From the NCBI GenBank assembly GCA_020633465.1, contig JACKDN010000004.1:248001-312000 (forward strand): 64,000 bases of DNA, written 5' to 3'. How positions within the stretch are numbered: the stretch's first letter is position 1; each line of letters begins with the position of its first letter. Under the pieces are notes generated by a model. The model was given only the letters and a program-made list of their open reading frames with translations. It ran no database searches and was not told the origin of the DNA. Of the stretch, positions 57,414 to 64,000 are shown in pieces. Made by a program: the position numbers and the translations under genes. Source of the stretch: Myxococcales bacterium. Its GTDB lineage: Bacteria > Myxococcota_A > Bradymonadia > UBA7976 > UBA1532.

Positions 57414-58076
57414 TCAGGCGGCGGCTCGGCCGAGGGCGCGCAGGAAGAGGACGTAGCCTTCGAAGTGCATCGCCTCGCGCAGGGCGCGCTCGACGTCGAC
57501 GAGCAGCGCGCAGAGGGCGGTCAGCGACGGGCTGTCGTCGACCGGGGGCGCGAAGTCGTGGGTCAGGGTGCGCAGGCTGCGCAGCGCGACGCCGAGGCCC
57601 GCGTGGGTGACGCGCATGACCTCGGCGTGCTCGTCGACGCGCCGGACGTCGCCCGCGACCAGCGCGGGGACGAGACCGCGGCGCGCCCTCTCGACATGGT
57701 CGGCGAGATCGCGGCGCAGATCGCGCAGCGCGCTGTAGATGGCGGGCAGGCGGAGGTGCACGTTGTGTCCGTGGCTGCGCAGGGCGGTCTCGGCCAGCTC
57801 GCAGGCGCGATCGAGCTGCTCGCCCAGCCCCGCGTGGCGCTCGGCGAGGCGCTGCACCAAGGCCAGGATCGGCTGATCCTCCCAGTCGCGGCCCCCCGGG
57901 CTGGCCTGGCGAGCGACCGCGTCGAGCACCTCGGCGGCGACCAGGCCGCGCGTGCGGCAGGCATCCTCCAACGTCAGGTGTCCTTCGAGCGCGAAGTCCA
58001 GGTCGTGGGCGTGCAGGATCGGCACGGCTTCGGGGTGCCGCGCCGCGACGTCGGCGAGGATGTCGGTGGGGCTCAT
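57414..58076 (-). CDS. RIC/ScdA-family-like di-iron protein with altered N-terminal motif
   Basis: The product is 220 residues, starting at 58076 (GGGAGG upstream). The N-terminal 70 residues resemble the DUF542 domain of ScdA/YtfE (ADVAARHPEAVPILHAHDLD, FALEGHLTLEDACRTRGL). The usual CC pair before GG is replaced by Ala-Leu-Glu. The C-terminal domain has hemerythrin-type HHE residues (SHGHNVHLRLPAIYS, DLADHVERARRGL, EVMRVTHAG). ScdA proteins repair iron-sulfur clusters after oxidative or nitrosative damage. Loss of the Cys pair suggests altered chemistry. Confidence 0.7.
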   Translation of the reverse strand: MSPTDILADVAARHPEAVPILHAHDLDFALEGHLTLEDACRTRGLVAAEVLDAVARQASPGGRDWEDQPILALVQRLAERHAGLGEQLDRACELAETALRSHGHNVHLRLPAIYSALRDLRRDLADHVERARRGLVPALVAGDVRRVDEHAEVMRVTHAGLGVALRSLRTLTHDFAPPVDDSPSLTALCALLVDVERALREAMHFEGYVLFLRALGRAAA

Positions 58077-58173
58077 GGTCGCCTCCCGGCGTGAGGGCCG
58101 CTGGCGCCCTCCCTTCCAAGAAGTCTGCCAACACGCCCCGCGGCCCGCGGACGCCGGTGGTCGTGGTCGATTG

Positions 58174-58199
58174 GTGACGGGTGCACGAACACCCGTCAC
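58174..58199. promoter_or_regulatory. Perfect 10-bp inverted repeat between the ScdA-like gene and glnS
   Basis: GTGACGGGTG and CACCCGTCAC flank a 6-bp loop (CACGAA). The element is 97 bp upstream of the glnS start and 97 bp upstream of the ScdA-like start on the other strand. It could be an operator or a stable RNA hairpin; there is no T-run. Nothing similar is seen elsewhere in the window. Confidence 0.5.
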
Positions 58200-58295
58200 G
58201 CGGCCCCCGCGCCGCGCGGCCCGGCGCCGCAGGGCTTGCAGCGCCGCGCCCGGCGACCCAAAGTACGCGCTCCACCGGCAGACGAAGAGGCCCCC

Positions 58296-60593
58296 GTGAG
58301 CACCGCCGACGACGCCCCCAAGTCCAACTTCCTGCGGCAGATCATCGACGCGGATCTGGAGAGCGGCCGGCACAGCCAGGTGGTCACCCGCTTCCCACCC
58401 GAACCCAACGGCTATCTGCACATCGGCCACGCGAAGTCGATCTGTCTGAACTTCGGGCTCGCCCGGGATTTCGGCGGCGTCTGCCACCTGCGTATGGACG
58501 ACACGAACCCCGAGACCGAGGAGGCCGAGTACATCGCCGGCATCGAGCGCGACGTGCGCTGGCTGGGCTTCGAGTGGGGCGACAAGCTGTTCCACGCCTC
58601 GGACTTCTTCGAGGAGATGTACGCCTTCGCCGAGCACCTGGTGCGCGCGGGCGAGGCCTACGTCGATCACCTCGACGCCGACGCGATCAGCGACTACCGC
58701 GGCACGCTGCGCGAGGCCGGGCGGCCCAGCCCGTACCGTGAGCGGAGCGTGGACGAGAACCTCGACCTGCTGCGGCGCATGCGCGCCGGTGAGTTCGCCG
58801 ACGGGACGTGCGTGCTGCGAGCCAAGGGCGACCTGGCCTCGCCCAACATGAAGATGCGCGATCCGCTCCTGTACCGCATCCGGAAGGCCAGCCACCCGCG
58901 GACCGGCGATACGTGGTGCATCTACCCGATGTACGATTACGCGCACCCGCTCGAGGACGCCCTCGAGGGGGTGACGCACTCGATCTGCACGCTCGAGTTC
59001 GAGAACAACCGCGAGATCTACGACTGGGTGCTCGAGCACACGCCCGCGCCGGCGCGGCCGCGCCAGTACGAGTTCGCGCGGCTCAACATCACCTACACGG
59101 TGCTGAGCAAGCGCAAGCTGCTGCAGCTGGTCGGTGAGGGCCACGTGGCCGGCTGGGACGACCCGCGCATGCCCACGCTGGCCGGCATGCGGCGGCGCGG
59201 CTACACGCCGGAGGCCATCCGCACGTTCTGCGAGGCGGTCGGGGTCACGAAGACCAACAGCCGTGTCGACATGGAGCGGCTCGAGGGCTGCCTGCGGGAC
59301 GACCTGAACCACCGGGCGCCGCGGCTGATGGCGGTGCTCGATCCGATCGAGATCGAGCTCGTGAATCGGCCCGAGGGCGAGGTGACGCCGCTCGAGGCGG
59401 CGTCCTTCCCCGACGACGTGGGCAAGCCGGGCAGCCGGACGGTGCCCCTGGGCCGCCGGGTGTTCATCGAGCGGTCCGACTTCAGCGAGGCGCCGCCCAA
59501 GGGGTGGCGGCGGCTGTCACCGGGCGGGGCCGTGCGCCTGCGCTACGGGCCCATCGTGCGCTGCGAGGCGGTGGTGAAGGACGCCGACGGCGTCATCACG
59601 GGCCTGCGCTGCGTGGTCGACGACGACGCGCGGGCGAACGGTACGCTGCACTGGGTGCCCGCCGAGGCCGCGGTGCGGGCCGAGGTGCGGCTGTACGACC
59701 GCCTGTTCAGCGTCGAGAAGCCGGATCAGGATCCCGCCGGGCGCGATCCGCTGACCTTCCTCAACCCCACCTCGCTGGTGGTGGTGAAGGACGCGCGCCT
59801 CGAGCCGGCGGCGGCGCTGGTCACGCCCGCTACGCACGTGCAGTTCGAGCGCAACGGCTACTACGTCACCGACTGCGTCGACAGCCGGGCCGACGCGCTG
59901 GTGTTCAACCGGGCGGTCACGTTGCGCGACTCCTGGGCGCGCAAGGTCGAGACGACGGACGAGGAGGCGGCGGCGCCGGTCGCGAAGAAGGCCGACACGC
60001 GCCCGCAGAAGAAGACGCGCGCGCAAGTGCGCGAAGAGGCGCGGGCCCGCGACGCCGAGCTCGCGGCGCGGCTGACCCGCTACCGCGACGTGCTGGGGCT
60101 CGACGAGAGCGACGCCGACGTGCTGACGGGCGATCGCGCGACCGGCGATCTGTTCGAGGCCGCGCTGGCGGCCTACGCGGACGTGCCCAGCGTGACGCGC
60201 TGGGTGGTCAACGAGGTGCTGGCGGCCGCCAAGGACGCGCCGGTGGACAGCCTGCCGCTGACCGGCGAGGCGCTGGGCGCGTTGGCGCGCATGGTCGACG
60301 AGAACGTGCTGTCCAACAGCGCCGCCAAGGAGGTCTTCGCCGAGCTGGTCGAGCGCGGCGGCGACCCCGCCGAGATCACGAAGCGGCGCGGGCTGCGGCA
60401 GGTGAGCGACGCCGACGCGATCGAGACGATCATCGCCGAGGTGCTGGCCGCGCACCCCGACGAGGTGGCGCGCTACCGCGAGGGCAACCAGGGGCTGCTC
60501 GGCTTCTTCATGGGCCAGGTGATGCGCCGGAGCGGCGGCAAGGCGAACCCCGGGCTCACCCGGCGGCTGCTGCAGAAGGCGCTGGCGGGCTGA
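58296..60593 (+). CDS. glnS: Glutaminyl-tRNA synthetase with C-terminal YqeY-like extension
   Basis: The product is 765 residues, from GTG at 58296 (AGAGG upstream). Class I motifs are HIGH at residues 42-45 and VLSKRKL for KMSKS. VTRFPPEPNGYLHIGHAKSI, FGGVCHLRMDDTNPETEEAE and DWVLEHTP place it with GlnRS. From about residue 600 a Lys/Arg-rich linker leads to a YqeY/GatB-C-like helical domain (VNEVLAAAKDAPVDSLPLTG, LVERGGDPAEITKRRGL). E. coli GlnRS has about 554 residues; a YqeY tail is known from Deinococcus GlnRS. The tail may aid tRNA binding. Confidence 0.95.
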   Translation: MSTADDAPKSNFLRQIIDADLESGRHSQVVTRFPPEPNGYLHIGHAKSICLNFGLARDFGGVCHLRMDDTNPETEEAEYIAGIERDVRWLGFEWGDKLFHASDFFEEMYAFAEHLVRAGEAYVDHLDADAISDYRGTLREAGRPSPYRERSVDENLDLLRRMRAGEFADGTCVLRAKGDLASPNMKMRDPLLYRIRKASHPRTGDTWCIYPMYDYAHPLEDALEGVTHSICTLEFENNREIYDWVLEHTPAPARPRQYEFARLNITYTVLSKRKLLQLVGEGHVAGWDDPRMPTLAGMRRRGYTPEAIRTFCEAVGVTKTNSRVDMERLEGCLRDDLNHRAPRLMAVLDPIEIELVNRPEGEVTPLEAASFPDDVGKPGSRTVPLGRRVFIERSDFSEAPPKGWRRLSPGGAVRLRYGPIVRCEAVVKDADGVITGLRCVVDDDARANGTLHWVPAEAAVRAEVRLYDRLFSVEKPDQDPAGRDPLTFLNPTSLVVVKDARLEPAAALVTPATHVQFERNGYYVTDCVDSRADALVFNRAVTLRDSWARKVETTDEEAAAPVAKKADTRPQKKTRAQVREEARARDAELAARLTRYRDVLGLDESDADVLTGDRATGDLFEAALAAYADVPSVTRWVVNEVLAAAKDAPVDSLPLTGEALGALARMVDENVLSNSAAKEVFAELVERGGDPAEITKRRGLRQVSDADAIETIIAEVLAAHPDEVARYREGNQGLLGFFMGQVMRRSGGKANPGLTRRLLQKALAG

Positions 60594-60605
60594 ACCGCGC
60601 GGCGA

Positions 60606-63600
60606 TCAGGGCTCGAGCGTGGACTCGTACGCGCCGATGTCGGCGCGCGCCCCGCGCGGGCGCGGGCGGCGCGCGAGGTCGTCGCCGAGGGCGTAGGCCG
60701 GATCCGCGGCGTCCACGCAGGGCGAGCCTTCGCGCAGCCGCACGTTGCCCGCGGGCAGGCTGAACAGCAGCGGATCCGCCTCGAGGTTGCCCGACGCGAT
60801 GGGCAGCGCGTTCAGCGTCGCGAGCGTGTCGCCGCCGATGCCGGTCGTCGGCGGCTGGCCCTCCGACCAGAACAGGTTGCCGTACGCGCCGTCGAGCGCG
60901 CCGCCCGCGTACACCGACACGCCGGTGCCGGTGTTGAACGCGAACACGTTGTTGGCCACGAAGGCGCTGCAGCCGCTGCGGACCGCGACGCCGCGCCCCT
61001 GGTGTCCGGCCACGGTGTTGTGCACGAACGTGACCTCGGCGCCGAGGTTGTAGGACGAGACGGCGTTTCCGCTGTTGTTGACGAAGGCGCAGTTCTCGAT
61101 CAGCGCGTCCGACCCCTGCACGTACACCAACCCAAAGGGGTTGCCGATGGACGTCGTGACGTTGTCGGCGAAGATCGTGCGCCGCATCACCAGCGACGAG
61201 AGGTTGACGAAGAGCATCCCCTGGCGGTGGCGGCTGACGTTGCCGCTGATCCGACAGTCCTCGACGGTGAGGGTGGACTGATGCACCTCGCCGAAAGAGA
61301 AGCCGTTGTCGGTGTCCGTGTCGGTGACGTGCACGTCCCGCAGGACGAGGGTGCTGTCGCGCATCGACAGGGCCCCGCCTCCGATCGGACCTCCACGGCG
61401 CAGCGTCAGCCCCGCCAGCAGGTTGAGGGGGCTCGCCGCCCCGTCGTAGGACACCAGGATCGACTGGCCGTTGCCTTCGACGACCACCTCGGACCGATCG
61501 GCGGCCGGATCACCGACCACCTGCACCTGATCGGGCGGGACGACGGGGAAACGCTCGAACTCCTGCGGGTGCATGGTCACCGAGTACGTACCCGCGGCGA
61601 CGTAGATGCGGGCGCGCGGTCCACGGACGATGCCCGTCGCGTGGGTCAGCGTGCGCCACGGCGACGCCTGCGAGCCGTCGCCGGTGGCGTCGCTGCCCTC
61701 GGTCGCGCTGACCCAGTAGGTCCGATAGCAGGCGCCGTCGATGCACTCCGGGCCCGGCCCCGGGCAGACGATGCCGCAGTCGCCGCAGTTGAAGCGGTCG
61801 GTGAAGACGTCGATGCCGTTGTCCGGCACGCCGTCACAGTCGTTGTCGTCGTAATCGCACACCTCGACCTGCGGCTCGTCGTCGAGGCAGACCGGATCGC
61901 CCGTCGCCGGATCGCATCGCAGCGTCCCCAGCGCGCACAGATCGGCGTCGTCGGTGTCGCAGGCGCCGCCGAGGTCCCCGAAGTCCTCGTCCGCCCGCCC
62001 GTCGCAGTCGTCGTCCTGGCCGTTGCAGGCCTCGGCGACCGGCAGCCCGGGCTGCGCCGAGCAGGCGGCGTCGCCCAGCGCGCCACACACCCGCTGGCCC
62101 TCGGCCGCGCAGCGCCCTTCGCCCGCGGCGCACGCGGCGCCGAGCTGAAAGTCCTCGTCCACCTGCCCGTCGCAGTCCTCGTCGCGCCCGTCGCAGCGCT
62201 CGAGCTCGGGCGGCCCGGCGGTCGCGCTGCACACCGTCGACGCCCCGTCGGCCGCGCACCGCGTGATCCCGTCGCGCGCGCACGCGCCCTCGCCCACCGT
62301 GCAGACCTCACCCACCAGGAAGCCCTCGTCGACGCGCCCGTCGCAGTCGTCGTCGACGCCGTCGCCACAGCGCTCGGGGATGGGCGCGCCGGGGGTCGCG
62401 GCGCACACCGCGGCGTCCCCGGCCGCGCTGCAGCGCGTCAGCCCCTGCCGCGCGCACGCGCCCTGGCCCACGGTGCACACCCGATCGACCTCGAAGCCCT
62501 CGTCGGTCGTGCCGTCGCAGTCGTCGTCCCGCCCGTTGCCGCACAGCTCGGGGCCCGCCGGGCCCGGCGCCGCGCTGCAGGCGGTGCCCAGCCCGTCGGC
62601 GGCGCACGCCAGGACACCCTCGCGCCGGCACGCCCCCTCGCCCACGGCGCACGGGCCGCCCAGCTCGAACCCCTCGTCGGTCTGCCCATCGCAGTCGTCG
62701 TCGACGCCGTTGCTGCACACCTCGGCGCCGCCCGCCGGCACGTCGGCCCGGCACTCGGCCGACCGCAGATCCGCGCTGCACGCCCAGGTGCCGGCCGTCC
62801 GGCAGGCGCCTTCGCCCGCCATGCAGGCCGCCCCCAGATCGAAGCCCTCGTCGGTGGCGCCGTCGCAGTCGTCGTCCTCGGCGTTGCCGCACAGCTCCGG
62901 TCCGGCCGGCGCCGCGGGCTGCGCGTCGCAGGTGACCCCCAGGCCCGTGGCGTCACACACCGTCTGTCCGCCCCGGCGACACACCCCCTCCCCGGCGCGA
63001 CACACCTCGCCCAGCGCGAAGGGCTCGTCGATGCGCGTGTCGCAGTCGTTGTCGCGCCCGTCGCAGCGCTCGGTGTTGCCCGGGAAGTTGGTCCGATCCT
63101 CGTCGTCGCAGTCCTGGCAGACCGTGACCCCGTCCCCGTCGCTGTCCGCGTTGCAGTCGGGCAGCAGACGGCAGATGGCCTCGCCGGTCGTCGGATCGCA
63201 CGCCATCACGCCGTCGACGGGCACGTTGCGCTCGTCGGGCGTCTTGCAGCCGGCCCCCAGCCCGAAGTCCTCGTCGGCGCGCCCATCGCAGTCCTCGTCG
63301 AGGCCGTTGCAGCGCTCGGCGGTGGCCGCGACCTCGCCCTCGCAGGCCCCGCTCCACAGGCCCTGAACGCACCGCTCGACGCCCGCCGCGCACTCGCCCT
63401 CGTCGGTGCCGCAGGTGCGCGTCGCCCCCTCTTCGCAGTCGCGGATGAAGGCGACGTCGGGCGTGGCGTCCGGCGGGCGCGCGTCCACGAGCCGGACGGC
63501 GCCGTCCCGGCCCCCCGATCCCACGCGGGGACCCTCACCGCCGCCGCCCTCGCCGCCGTCGTCGCAGCCGACGACCAGCGCGGCGCCCAACAGCCCCCAC

Positions 63601-63629
63601 AGCGGGAGCCCCACTCCGAATGCACGCAT
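60606..63629 (-). CDS. MopE-repeat and beta-helix lipoprotein
   Basis: The product is 1,007 residues. It has a lipoprotein signal (lipobox VVGC) and Gly/Glu-rich linker. Residues about 100-640 contain nine copies of the C...D-D/N-DCDG..DE motif (for example CNGQDDDCDGRADEDFG and CGNGRDDDCDGTTDEGF) with alternating cysteine-rich blocks. This is the putative metal-binding repeat of MopE-like proteins. The last about 350 residues are a parallel beta-helix (WVSATEGSDATGDGSQASPW, LTVEDCRISGNVSRHRQGML). MopE in methanotrophs binds copper, but copper binding here is not shown. It is likely on the cell surface. Confidence 0.85.
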   Translation of the reverse strand: MRAFGVGLPLWGLLGAALVVGCDDGGEGGGGEGPRVGSGGRDGAVRLVDARPPDATPDVAFIRDCEEGATRTCGTDEGECAAGVERCVQGLWSGACEGEVAATAERCNGLDEDCDGRADEDFGLGAGCKTPDERNVPVDGVMACDPTTGEAICRLLPDCNADSDGDGVTVCQDCDDEDRTNFPGNTERCDGRDNDCDTRIDEPFALGEVCRAGEGVCRRGGQTVCDATGLGVTCDAQPAAPAGPELCGNAEDDDCDGATDEGFDLGAACMAGEGACRTAGTWACSADLRSAECRADVPAGGAEVCSNGVDDDCDGQTDEGFELGGPCAVGEGACRREGVLACAADGLGTACSAAPGPAGPELCGNGRDDDCDGTTDEGFEVDRVCTVGQGACARQGLTRCSAAGDAAVCAATPGAPIPERCGDGVDDDCDGRVDEGFLVGEVCTVGEGACARDGITRCAADGASTVCSATAGPPELERCDGRDEDCDGQVDEDFQLGAACAAGEGRCAAEGQRVCGALGDAACSAQPGLPVAEACNGQDDDCDGRADEDFGDLGGACDTDDADLCALGTLRCDPATGDPVCLDDEPQVEVCDYDDNDCDGVPDNGIDVFTDRFNCGDCGIVCPGPGPECIDGACYRTYWVSATEGSDATGDGSQASPWRTLTHATGIVRGPRARIYVAAGTYSVTMHPQEFERFPVVPPDQVQVVGDPAADRSEVVVEGNGQSILVSYDGAASPLNLLAGLTLRRGGPIGGGALSMRDSTLVLRDVHVTDTDTDNGFSFGEVHQSTLTVEDCRISGNVSRHRQGMLFVNLSSLVMRRTIFADNVTTSIGNPFGLVYVQGSDALIENCAFVNNSGNAVSSYNLGAEVTFVHNTVAGHQGRGVAVRSGCSAFVANNVFAFNTGTGVSVYAGGALDGAYGNLFWSEGQPPTTGIGGDTLATLNALPIASGNLEADPLLFSLPAGNVRLREGSPCVDAADPAYALGDDLARRPRPRGARADIGAYESTLEP

Positions 63630-63675
63630 GCGGTGCAGGATGACAGGTCGACTGGAACTTTTCCAACCGCGCCGA

Positions 63676-64000
63676 TCAGCCGGACGCCTCCGCCGCGCAC
63701 GCGTCGGCGTCCGGCCCGCGCCCCAGCATGCGGTACTGATCGGCGGCCAGCGCCCAGGCGCGGCGGGCCCGCGCCGGTTGACCCCGCTCGGCGCACAGCC
63801 GCGCCGCCTCGGCGGCCATGCGCGCCTGGTCGAGCTCGCAGATGCGCCGCGCCTCGAGGAACGCGTGGGCGTCCGCCAGCCAGCGGTCGAAGGTGGCCCA
63901 ATCCCCGGCCACCGCCAGGCTGGGCAGCAGGAACAGCTGCACCACGATCTCGATGATCGTCCGCCGCTCGCGCCGCGCCACCGCGAGGCAGCGACCGAGC
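63676..64000 (-). CDS. Partial protein with TPR-like C-terminus, cut at window edge
   Basis: Only the C-terminal about 108 residues are visible, ending at 63676. The frame is open to the window edge, so the apparent start GTG at 63981 is probably internal. The segments ICELDQARMAAEAARLCAER and PARARRAWALAADQYRMLGR have TPR-like helix spacing. It may be the tail of a larger protein such as a kinase or regulator. It cannot be identified. Confidence 0.5.
   Translation of the reverse strand, partial: LGRCLAVARRERRTIIEIVVQLFLLPSLAVAGDWATFDRWLADAHAFLEARRICELDQARMAAEAARLCAERGQPARARRAWALAADQYRMLGRGPDADACAAEASG

Overview
The window is GC-rich, densely coded DNA from what looks like a member of Myxococcota (the myxobacterial, former deltaproteobacterial lineage). 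Three things suggest this. There are many eukaryote-like Ser/Thr kinases. There are many lipoproteins with Asp/Ala/Pro-rich linkers after the lipobox cysteine. The giant calcium-repeat protein ends in a C-terminal tail of the MYXO-CTERM sorting type. Finer placement is not possible from sequence alone. I see no rRNA, tRNA, CRISPR array, insertion sequence or prophage, and no gene-free stretch above about 255 bp.

Layout. 1-4.4 kb: exported beta-helix proteins, one with a lamin-tail domain. 4.4-9.8 kb: oxidative-stress genes (peroxiredoxin, lipoprotein MsrA), an AraC regulator, a secreted alpha/beta hydrolase and a GIDE/MUL1-like membrane protein. 9.95-18.4 kb: one gene for a 2,832-residue thrombospondin type-3 repeat protein. 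18.5-24.9 kb: a complete seven-gene Mrp Na+/H+ antiporter operon (mrpA frameshifted as read) with an NhaR-type regulator overlapping its 3' end. 25-36.9 kb: a small-molecule phosphotransferase, a GNAT-nitrilase fusion, a penicillin acylase lipoprotein coupled to a SMYD-like SET protein, an acyl-CoA ligase, a MenH-like hydrolase and two small exported proteins.

37-52 kb: eleven genes on the minus strand with gaps of at most 64 bp. They encode a glutaredoxin-like protein, an ABA4-like membrane protein, a kinase-PilZ fusion, a TPR methyltransferase, PrmA, a secreted esterase, a kinase with MORN-like repeats, a pseudokinase (two frame lesions), two SPFH proteins and a membrane coiled-coil protein. 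This may be one long signalling and membrane-organisation unit. 52-64 kb: TrmI, a hemerythrin, a START lipoprotein, a kinase, a voltage-gated K+ channel, a RIC/ScdA-like di-iron protein, glutaminyl-tRNA synthetase with a YqeY tail, and a MopE-repeat beta-helix lipoprotein.

The items most worth follow-up are the bacterial SMYD-like SET protein translationally coupled to a penicillin acylase, the kinase-PilZ fusion inside the eleven-gene run, the giant repeat protein, and several perfect inverted repeats in intergenic regions. Starts were moved to Shine-Dalgarno-supported codons wherever the longest reading frame ran into antisense shadow sequence.
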